Source of the DNA: Zygaena filipendulae
Taxonomy: Eukaryota; Arthropoda; Insecta; Lepidoptera; Zygaenidae
Reading direction: 5' to 3'
NCBI GenBank assembly: GCA_907165275.2
Contig: OU015660.1
Location: 692,001-756,000, forward strand
Length of the DNA: 64,000 nt
In this document: piece by piece, positions 23,101 through 35,100 of the stretch
How positions within the stretch are numbered: position 1 is the stretch's first letter
Layout: each line of letters starts with the position of its first letter
Program-made: the position numbers and the translations under genes
Notes under the pieces: model-generated
The model's input: only the letters and a program-made list of their open reading frames with translations
What the model was told of the DNA's origin: nothing
Databases searched by the model: none

Positions 23101-26100
23101 ACTCATGCGGCGAAACCGCGGGGCACCTCTAGTTTATTATAATTTTGGAAAAATGGCATTTGTGAGGAAGATTAACAACAGTTTGTTTAAAGAAAAGATG
23201 CTTATCCGCGGTAAAATTAATTTGAGTTTCTGCAGCAGGTAAAAAGCGTAAACAAGAGAAGGAGAAAGAAGGCAGCGATGCCGAGTCTGAGCCCGAAGAG
23301 TCCCAGAAGAAGGACAAGAAGAAAAAGAAAGATAAGAAAGATAAAAAGAAGAAGAGGTATGTGTTCTCAATACAAAAGTTTTTATGAAAATCCTTACTTT
23401 CTTACTAAAATTATAAATGCGAAAGTGAGTTTGTTTGTTTATTTGTTTGTTACTCCACCAGTTCAACCAATCATCATGAAAATTTGCATGCACTTTGTCA
23501 GAGAAGGACATAGAGTACTTTGTATCCCGGAATTCCTGCGAGATCTCCGAAATTTCCGCGGGAGAAACCGCAGGGAACTGCTAGTAATGAATAACAACTT
23601 AAAATGTGTGTCGTGTTACACGCATTTTTTTATTTTAGTGTATATGTTTTATATAAAAATAATTTGTAATTTGGTGCACACGTTTTTTTAATTCAAATCA
23701 GTATAACTCGCAAATTCGACTTTTGGCTGAACGATTTAGCTGTTCAACACTGATATCCTTTCGACTCTGCACCCCCTTTCGGCGTTATCAATACTAATAT
23801 TATAAAGAGGCAAAGTTTGTATGTTTGTCAAGTTGTAGGGGGTAATCTCTAGATCTACTGAACCGATTTTGAAAATTCTTTTACCTATAAAAAGGTCACG
23901 TTACTTGCGTGTGTCATGGGTTATATCGTAACCCGGAATTCCCGCGGGAACTCCGAAATTACCGCGGGCGAAACTAGCGGGTGGAGCTAGTCGTGTATAA
24001 TTACATCTATCTGTATGGATGCAGCAAGCGGCACTCGTCGCAGTCCGGCGATGAGGAGGGCGCCGTGGACGACGGGGGCGAGGGGGCCGAGGGGGCGGCG
24101 CACCCGCTGGTGATGACGTCGAAGATCGACCCGCGCGAGATCCCCGACGTGCCCGCCAACAGGTTCCTGATGCGCGGCGGCCGGGACCGGGACCAGGACC
24201 GGGACCGGCCCGACCCTAGGAAGGATAGAGAGAGGTATATATTTTTTTCTTTAATTTACTCCTTTTTTTTGTGTAGTTTACCCCTTTCGGGGAAGGCAGA
24301 AGGAAACTTAGTCCATATAGCCAATTCAGTGGTATATTTCTTCTTCTGAATTTATTTACTCACCAATGCATTTCGATGCTTTACGGGAACTTTTGGCAGC
24401 AAATCTTCACAGTTGAACCTTAATAGGACACTGGGAAGTTGTATAGTAAAACGAAAACCTCCTGACGAACGGCCTATTTCATCTTATTTCACTGTTTCCG
24501 CACACTGTTCATCACTAATGGATCACTATTATGCAAAATCCACCATAGTCACGCAATATTAATCACGATAAACTAATTTGCAAAACAAAGGAATAAAACT
24601 GACCACTCTGCTAAAAATCCCGCCATAAGTCCTTAATTTACTCCTTTTAGAGAAGGCAAAGGAATATGAGTCCATACAGCCAGTTCAGATGTCTTTCTTT
24701 TTTTAAAGTTATTTTCATTGAAATGCATCGGTCACACTAATTAAATACAATTCAATAAATCTTTCTTTCTTTCTTACAAAAATTTTGTATCAACACACTG
24801 CTACACCGCGCTCTTTTACCCGTCCGTCGATAGCGACGATAATGTCTCCTGTTGTTTTTTTTTTTTTAATTTATTTTAAGCACTGTAATAAGAGATTTTT
24901 TTTTTAAATAATGCCTTTTACAGTTTCAGTCGTTTTCTTATGTAAGTTTCGCATCTACTTTTATATTTACTATGCTATTGTAGTCTTATTGGTGTATTGG
25001 GTCCGTAGTTTCAACTTCGACGTGAAAACAGAAATGCGATCATTTCGATGTCACCTTATACAGGATGGACCTGCTTATACAGATGTAAGTTAATTGGCTA
25101 CCGGACAAAATTGTTTTTTTTTTAATCCGTCGTGTAGATTAATAAAAAATATTGGACACGATTTTTTCTTTTTTTACGTAATCAAAAAATAACAGCGATA
25201 CGTTGAGTTGCAATTTCGCGTGACGTCACACCCCGGTGCAGTTTGTGCGGGGCTTAAACTGAATAATGACGTCACGAGTCCCCCAAACTTTAACACGCTT
25301 TATTTATGTTTTTTCTTTTCATTAATTTGAAAAAGCAAAAATACGTGTCTTTTATTTTTTAATTTTCTAACCTTTTGTTTTAAAATACCCAATTCTGTGT
25401 CCGTTCAACCAGGGCTAGATACCGCGAGCGAGACCGTCACAATTACACGCGCAGCGGAAGGATCATCAAGGGGAGAGGCGTGTTTGTGAGTATTCTCCTA
25501 ACATACTCTTACGCACCTACTATAGTAGATATTTGGATAGTAATGAAATAATAATAGTAAATTGTATCAATCGACTAGCTGACCCGCGCGGTTTCACCCG
25601 CGATAATTTCGGAGTCCCGCGGAATTGTTCCATACAAACTTTGCACTCCCTTTTTACCCCCCTTAGGGTTTGAATTTTCACCCTCCAAATTCTAGATCTC
25701 TACCATCAGCGGTTTAGGCTGTGCGTTGATCCGTCTGTCAGTCATTCAGGACAATACATTTTATATGTATAGATACATTTGTCAACAGTCATTTTATCTG
25801 TGTTGTGCGCCTCAGTAACATCATTGCTTCCTCACTTGGTGTTGATGTGTATTCTGTCAATCTATAATAATATTATAAACAAAAAAGTTTTGTATTTGTT
25901 TGTTTGTTACGATTTTACCCAAAAACTACTGGACCGATTTCAAAAATTCTTTCACCATTACAATGCTACATTATCCCTGAGTAACATAGGCTACACTGTA
26001 ACTCGGGACGCCCGCGATATCTCCGAAATTACCGCGGGTGAAACCGCGAGAAGCTAGTATTACTTGTATTTAATGTGTGTGTGTGTGTGTGTGTGTGTGT

Positions 26101-29100
26101 TTGTCTGTCCGCGGCCGCAGCGCTACCGCACCCCGTCGCGCTCGCGGTCGCGCTCCCGCTCGGTGACGCCGCCGCACTGGCGCCAGGCGCAGCGCCGCAT
26201 CATCAAACTGGCCGAGTTCGAGGTGAGCACTACTTAATAATAGCCATGCTGCCGGGGTATGAATATACAAAACTCTATTTAGTCCGTTAGTTCTTTAAAT
26301 AAATAAAAAAAAGTCCGTTAGTTAGATAGTAAAAAAATAGTAGACACGTATAATTTGGTTTTTCAAATTAATGAAAAAATACTTAGAACTGTAGCATGGC
26401 GTGACGTCACGCGTCATTTCGACTTAATGTAGGTATATCCGTAATTTTTTGATTACGTAATAAATGAAAAAAGAAATCGCTGTGCGTGGCGCGTGCGTTG
26501 TATACGTTGTGTACGTTGTGAATGTAGTTGTAATGTTTTTTCAATGAATTTATTTTCCTCATACTCTGAAAAACTAGCGAATTTATAATATTATTTTTTC
26601 GTTTATCCTGTTTGTAATAACGTATACTTTCAGCCCTGTTAATATTTGCTATAAATTTTGCCACATCTTATACAACGTGCAAATGAATTAACCGAAAACT
26701 AGACAGTAGTTTGCTCGGAATCTACTTACGAATCGATCGCACCATGTTTTAATATAGGTTCTATTTTTTCATTTTTACGAGCCCATGTCTAAATTATTTA
26801 TAATACAATATATGGCACGTACGTCGCCAATAGCTAAAAAATCAAATCGGTCATGCACGTGTAGGTGCGGGCGTAGCGCTTGAAATTTCGTAGATCGGTC
26901 ACCTCCAAACTAAGGTTCAATAACTTTTAATCTATTAATATTTTCAACATAAATTTTACTTTAATCGTATTATTGTTTATTATCTAAAATACGGTGTATA
27001 AGGTTTTTGGTTAATTTATTAATAAGTTGTATAATGCTAGCTCTCAAATAGGCATGTTGACTAATTTTTATTTTTGTCCGTCTTGTAGATTATTAAAAAA
27101 TATTGGACTCGTATTTTTTCTTTTTTTACGTAATCAAAAAATAACGGCGATACATTGAGTTGAAATTTCGCGTGACGTCACTATTCTGACAGTTTGTATG
27201 GCGGTTTTAGCGGTTAGTCACGTCACGACCCCCTCACGCTAAACTTTAATGCGCTTTATATCTGTACATTTTAATTTATTTAAAAAAGCAAAAAAATATT
27301 GTTTTTTTATTTTCTAACTGACGGACTAATTAGAATTTTGATTTTCAAAAGTAGTCCACATCCCCTTTCCAGCGCGTGGAGCAGGAGCGCTCGGAGCGCG
27401 ACCAGCGCGAGGCGCGGAGGCAAGCGGAGATACAGCGCGACAGTGAGTTCGGTTAATTTCGGAGTTCCTGCGGGAATTCCAAGATAAGCTATACGTATGA
27501 ACCTTCCTCTTGAATCCCTCCTCTTGATTCCCACCATGAAAACCCTTTCATTATAGTTTTTGAGTTTATCGTGAAAAGACAGACAGACAGACAGACGCGC
27601 TGGAGAACTTTGTTTTATAATATGTACCTAAAAATAGTTACCTGATTGAATATTATTTTTCAGAAGTCCCAGTATATTTTTCACACTGACAACGCGACGG
27701 CGCCGCGCCGCCATATTGTCCTTTTACACATTATACACGAGTACAATACAATAAAATACAATATATTTTATTGCACCAAAGATATTTACAGTATTTATGC
27801 AGATTACATGCATGGAAAAAAGGCGGCCTTATTGCTAGAAGCAATTGTTTCAAGGCAACCTTGCCGTGATAGAACTTATTATTCTAACTTATTATTATTA
27901 ACTTATTATAAGAGTGTTCAAAATTGTAACATGTTTCTGTTTCAGTTATAGATAGAAATGTTACAGGGAAAAAAATACTCTATATACCTAGATATAAATG
28001 GACACGGTCACACGACAATCAACGCGGTATATTGATTGAACATATAATAAAAATCACTTATCATAATAAATATATCTATGTATATAAATATCAAAATAAC
28101 TTATATAATAATAAATAAAAAATAGGTGGTCGTATAATTAACGATGATTGTACAAAAAAAGGTCCACATAAATAAATTCTAGTTGGATAAATTAGTGTTT
28201 AACCGCTATCGATGTTAGTGTAAATTCAGTTAAAATAATTTTATTTTATGTATTATATAATAATAATATATAAGTAATATTATTATATTATGATAATTGT
28301 GATTTGTATTCAAATATTAATAAATATATTTATCTGTGTAGATTTTCAATCTCACCGTGTTTATTTCAGCTTTAATCTTCTATAAATAACTACTTATACT
28401 ATTACTATGTATTTAATATTAGTTTCTGATTCAAACGAACCACATGGAGTTTACTCAATCCATAAAAAGCATGTTAATTTGAGTAGAAGTTGAGTTAAAC
28501 TCAGCGAGGTTTGTTCAAATAAGTCACTTGGGAGTTAGACTCGATCCAAACAAATATCTCTTTTTTTTTCTTAGGGGCTAACGAAGGCGGAACTCCGGAA
28601 CAGCCGTACGAAAAAGAGGAGGGCGAGTGTGACACTACGCTAGGTAAGTGTAACGATATAGTTCCTGCGGGAACTCCAGGATTAAGGTATCCTATGTCCT
28701 CTTCTATACCCTGACAACGTGTATGCAAAGTTTCATGACGAACGGTTGAGTAGTTAAGGCGTGTAAAGATAACAGAGTTAGATAACAGATAGAGTTACAT
28801 ATGGACGTAGATAAGCAATAACATGTTAACCCACAAAATTAAGTTATTGATTCAGAACGAGTTAGGGAACGTTTTTTAATTATGTGTTTACCTTATTACG
28901 TTGCTTAAATATGTATCTAAATATTGAACATAAAAAATGTTGACACAAATGGCGCTCCTACTTTTAAAACACGATTTACTCAAAATTTCTCCAGTGTGGG
29001 TTAACACACTATTGCTTATCTATGTCCATATTTGCTTTACTTAACGGTTCCCGGCTTTATGATGAGCTGGATCCCATTTTGTTTTTGCTATTGCATAATG

Positions 29101-32100
29101 ACTTGTTTTTTACCGTTGTCGTAATAAACAAAGATAATTTCATTTGTGACATTAGTATGGATTTCAAAGTAATGGTGCATTTGTCCGTCGCAGAACAATC
29201 CCGCGCTGAGAATGTGGACTACAACGCGCTGGATTTCGAAGAGGACATCGAGCACGATGGTGAGTTATTTCTGTCGAATCCTTCATGAAAATAGCTCGAA
29301 GGATGTACAATGGTAGATGTGAAATGGTACATTTTGTTACAAGTGCGGAATATCTGTCTACTGACAACTGTCTACTGATAGACATTCCACATTCTGGGGC
29401 CTGGGGGAAGTTCATTGAGCAGGAGAGAAATGCAGTTCAAGTGGCGCCTTATCAATACATGACGCGTTATGGTCATAGTGAATAAGGGCCTTGTTTCGTT
29501 ACTGCAAGAACCTTTTCATAACGGAAAGTAATTAACAGTCGATAAATTTTTCACCTTACACTCATGTGAATGGAGCGAAATGGCCAAACCACATATTATG
29601 ACTAAGGTGTAGAGTTTGAGAAGTTAGGCCTTGTAGAGTTAGGGTGTGTAGAGTTATCAGCTTGGCTCTACATGAGATCCGATAACTTTTTGACAGTGCC
29701 CGTCCTATGGACTCGTCTTGGTATCATTTTACATGAAAATGTTTTTGGTGGGATAGCTTTTTCATAAAGAGAAATACATATTTCTAAGGTCGTAGAACTT
29801 TTTTTACTTTGACCTTCCTGAATTTATAAAAAGGTCATAATATTACTTAATTAGATCTATGGAAGTACTTCCTTGCTTGTTAGATTCGATATTTTCTGAA
29901 GAAAATATCTTCTAACTTCAATTCTACTTCAAAGATAGTATCGAAGAGAATCTAACCATTGTACAATCATTTCTTTTTTTCAACTTGTGCGATATGACGT
30001 TGATTGACAATGACAGCAGCGATTATTGAGTGACAAATTAGTGTAAAATCTTCATATTCAAGACAAATATTATACTTTCGTTGCTATTTCATTTTACTAA
30101 ACACCCGAAATAACCATGATGATATCTTATAAAAACATAAGATTGGATCGACTATACGTAATAATATTTCTTATCGTATCAATAACTCTATGTGTAGATT
30201 TAGTGCCATTCTTCATAACACCAGCAACGAGAACACAAAACGAAGATACCGTTGAGTATTTCGAATGTACTCCGCATAATATCACTGATATAGTTAAAAT
30301 TAGAAAATATATATTGAAAATAAATGAGAAACAAACAGTATATAACAAAGAACTGAATAAAGAGAATTTACGACACACTATCATTATAGTTATACATGTA
30401 GAAGAAAGTTATGATTCATTATCAAAAACATTAGATTCCCTTAGGCTAGTCAAGAATATAACATCTGCTCTACTAGTGTTCTCACATGAATATTACAGGA
30501 ACGATATCCACAATCTCGTCAGAAACATAACATTTGCGAGTTACACACAAATTTACTACAACTTTAGTATACAGTTAAACCCGATGGTTTTCCCTGCGAA
30601 CGATGCAAAATTCTGCAGCACACATCTAGACTGCAGGTCGGAGAAGAGTCGCAACGCAACTCTGTGCCAAAAAAAGAATTTCTGGTGGTGGACTGCGAAT
30701 AAAGTGTTCGATTCAAAACTGACAAAAGACAACGACAGTATCGTCTTTCTAGAAACTGGACAATACGTATCTGTAGATTTTATCTACATTGTAAATAAAG
30801 TACAGGACATGAAGCCCGTTTACTGCAACGAGTGTGAATTTATCTGTCTCGGAGCACATCCATACGAGTCTCCAGCTATTTCAAGTAAAGTGATCATAGA
30901 AACATTTAGCGCTGGAAGAAATTATGTGGGATTGGTATTGAACAGAAGCACGTGGCGAGTTATATCGTCAAATGACATATATTGTGAGACAAATGATTAT
31001 AGATGGAACCATTCGCTGATATCGATGGGTAACGCCAGACCGTCGGAAAGGTTTTATATGCTCTCAATATTTCCACCCAGAGTGTACCTTGAACATGATT
31101 TGCGGATTAGTTTCAATAGTACTGAAAAGGAAAAAGCTTATATTTTTAATAGATATGTTAGAGATTTGTTTCCGACGCATCTACCTGTGGTTTTCAAGGG
31201 TCAAGAATATTACAACACATCAGCTAATATTGGTCAATACTGTGACGTCAGAGATCAAGATCTCTGCTTGTCCTTCAGTAACGTAATGTAATTTTCATCG
31301 AACCATAAACCATCTATTAATTATTATTATTAATTGTTAATTTAAAGAAGATACCTTGTATTTTTTCTTTTGCAATATTACGATTAGTTCTGAAAATAAA
31401 ACTTTTATTTATTACTGCCCCGCGGCTTCACCTGCATTAATTTCGGAAAAAAACCTAAAATATATTCCATTACTTGTTCCATTACGTGTGTGCAAAATTT
31501 CATGGTGATCGGTTGGGTCTTATTTTTTTTTATTACATAGTTAAGGCGTTAAATCATAACAAACAAACTCGCTTTCGCATTTGGACGCAGATAAGCAATA
31601 ACATGTTAGCCCACAAAACGAAGTTATTAATTCAGAACGATTTATTGAGAGTTAGAAAACATTTTTTAATTATGTGTTTACCTTACTACATTGTTTAAAT
31701 ATGTAACTAAATATTGAACATAAAAATGTTGAAACAAAATGGCGCTATGATTTTAAAACTTTAATTTACTCAAAATTTCTCCAATGTGGGTTAACACACT
31801 ATTGCTTATCTATGTCCATTTATCTCTATTCTTTAGGATCTCAATTCGTCGTAAGGATCTCTATTCGTTACTAACACGGTGTGTTGTGCCCCCCCTAGAG
31901 ACGCCCCGCGCGCGCTCCCCCCGCCGCCGCGCCGCGCCGCCCGCCCCCGCGGCCCCCGCCCCCGCGGCGCCCTCCAGCCGCGCCGAGATGCTGGCGCGCG
32001 CCCTCGGCGTCAACCCCAAGCACGCGGACCACAAGTACGACTTGTGAGTACCACATCGGCCGCCCATGTAACCTGCGGCCCCCTTAGCCAAGTTGACGGT

Positions 32101-35100
32101 CTACGATCGGTAACCTTACAAAAAAGTAACCGGTCGCTAAAAGAATTGCAGAAAGCGAAAGAAAAGTGTAAAACAAAGATGAAAAAACAATATAGTGAAC
32201 TAGATTTTGAATAATTTTAAATTTGTACGTGTGTGATTATGTGAACTGTGGTGATAATAATAATAATCCACTTCACAACACACATCTATCTGATCCCAGA
32301 GTGAACTATATATAGTAAGCTTGAGTCGTGGAAATCAAGCAAACGTAGTATAATATACTATAGATATAAATAAACACGCCCAGACTTAAGTGGAATCCTG
32401 TGTTCATCACACAAACGATGTGTTCCGTTATTACGTATAGCACTGTAAGGTATGACGCTAATTTAGTATATGCGTAGCCGTTCGCTGTATTCGTAGGTAA
32501 AAACGGAACGCAGTCCAGTATACTGTAATTATTCATGTCATTGTCATGTCACGCTGTCGATCAGTGAAAGACGAAATGACAACTGATCTACGCGGTTGAC
32601 CAATCATTGCTCCGAGGTTGATCACGTGATCAAACCACTGACAGCATCTTACTTCGAAAACCCTAGTTCTCACAGTGCAAATATGGCGAACATTATGATG
32701 TCATACTGCCTACCCTAGGATAACTGCGGCAGTCCGCTGTAACGGAACCAATTTCTCCTCACTGCGAGCATTGGGCCTGTGCTATCAGTAATAACGGAAC
32801 CTACCCATAGTCCACCCCCACCGGGGTAGGAACCCGGAACCTCTGGATTAGCAGGGAGGCATGGCAACTGCGTCAGTCACCATGCCAGTCGTGATAAATG
32901 ACAATGTCATTATTATATATACGTATTGTTACTTTATTGTTATTTTGTTACTCCTATTTCTTATTGACACATCTGTCTGCCTGCGTCCTTGCCGCATCCG
33001 CGAGGCTCCAGCGGAAGACTAGCGCCGGGTGGTCCTTGTCACCATCCGACTTATGCTGAGCTGGTCGACTTGTTGGCGTAACTCAATTGTGTATCAGTTT
33101 TGAGTGTTTGCATGCTTTATGTGTTGCGCCAAATAAAGTTCTTTTCAATGTCAATTTGTCCGTAGGGACGTGATGCGGGACACGCGCGGCTCCCGGCGCC
33201 GGGAGCCGGCCCCGGACGCGCACCCGGCGCCGCCGCGCCTGTCGTCGGCCGTGGCCAGCGTGGGCGAGGGGCTGGGCGCGGGGGGCGGCGTGGGCGGGCT
33301 GGGGGGCGGCGCGCCCGGGGGCCCGGGGGGCGGCGAGTACGACCCCGTCACGCTGCTGCGGAGCACCTTCAACAGGGAGAGGAGGGACAGGGAGAGGGAG
33401 CGAGCGAGGGAACAGCCGTGAGTATTGTGACCATAGATGGCCAGCCAAGCGACCGGGTTTAAACCCGGCGCTTTTGGGTATTAAAACCCGATAAACGCCC
33501 AATTAACACCCAGAAAACTGCATGTTTAATCCAAGTACCGGGCTTACCTGGTTGAATGCTAGAGAAAATAATATGAATTAACTAGAAAGGCAGTGTAGGC
33601 GGAGCAGGCGCGTAACGATCTCAAAGTAAGAGCGAATGCTTCATTATTTTCTCAAAAGCTTTCTTTTTTGGCATCTCGTACAATATTCCGGAAACTGGAA
33701 ATTTTGAAAACGGTAATTAATTATTCCAAGTAGAAAGGCGTTAAATACTTTTTTTATCACGTTACAGAAGACGGGACTAGATATTTGAACATTCGAAATA
33801 ATCGCATTCCTTACTATAGTTTTGAATTAATTTTTCGCGAGTACGAGACATACTGGTCAGTACGTATTTTTTAAGATTTTTTTTTTACTTTTGACTTTTT
33901 TTTTTCAAAGTTTAAACCCTGTTTGTTACTTTATTTAGTTATTGTTAAACTACGGCCGGTTCAATTACTCCCTACATTAAAACACACTCACAATCTTTAA
34001 TAGTGTAGATAAATAGTATATTTCATTACAAGTGCGGAAAGCCTGTCATTGCAAAGAGTTCCGACAAATGTCTACCCGAGCCGAGGCGCAGCCGAAGGTG
34101 AGGGTTGACAGTCGGAACTAGTTGCAATGACGGCTCCGCACGTGTACTGAACAACTATTTTTAATACAGTTGCGAAAAAATTAAGCAATTTAATAAAATA
34201 TCAAAAACACAACAAACTCAACTAAGTTCCAACTGTGATCAAGAGATGGCGCTAGTCGTATTAGTAATGCGAAACCTACGTTTCGCAATGCGAAAAGTGT
34301 GTCAAAGTCGTGTCGCCATTTGACAGTTGGCAAAGAGAACGCACGAGTTCGGGAAAGGTAAACAAAAAGCTCGAGTATGTAATAGCCCACATCCCGAACG
34401 CTAAACGTCCCTGCAATACGCCACTTTTTGAGCAACTGTATTAAAATAGTATCTTTCATTACGAGTGCGGAAAGCCTGTTCCGCACGTATACTGAACAAA
34501 TTAGTAGCTTCTTTTTAGAAATATTTGCATTAATCATAAAAACTTCTATGAATTTTTTTTTTGTAAATCTTCGTGGTTGGTTTTTCTTTTTAATATACAT
34601 TATCATGACAGTTGGGAAAGAGAACGCACGAGTTCGGAAAAGGTGAAGATAAAGCTCGAGTATGTAATAGCCCACATCCCGAACGTCCCTGCAATACGCC
34701 ACTTTTTGAGCAACTGTATTAAAAAGAAGTTTTTCTTGACTATATTATTATAATTTTAACTGTGCATCTTTTTTAGTCCCGTCAGAAAGGAAGAACGCCC
34801 GATCCGTTCGGAAATACGTCACGACAGAGAAAAAGAGATGCAGCCGCGAAAGAGAAATCGCAGCGAAACGGACGAGAGAAGCCAGCTGGAGAAGTTAGCT
34901 GACCATCGCGGCAAGGCGGAGAGATCTAAAGAGAGAGACGACCGGAGCAAGACGAGAGACGAGAAGAGAGGCAGGTCGGAGAAACGAGACGCTTCCAAAG
35001 AGAGAGACGACCGGAGCAAGACCAGAGACGAGAGGAAAGGCAGGCCAGAGAAGCGGGAGAGATCTAAGGAGAGGGACGACAGGAGTAAAATGAGGGAAAT

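Larger units (their letters stand above)
26278..27365. mobile_element. Composite: MITE-A ends around an internal segment
   Basis: A partial MITE-A in plus orientation (26278-26478), then repeat C (26550-26680) and repeat B (26766-27030), then a MITE-A in minus orientation (27049-27365). The order resembles a longer element whose ends became MITE-A. Fills most of Moca-cyp intron 9. Confidence 0.5.

Noticed and set aside
33083..33502. 139-codon minus-strand frame
   Set aside because: Antisense shadow of cyclophilin exon 14, open because of extreme GC content.
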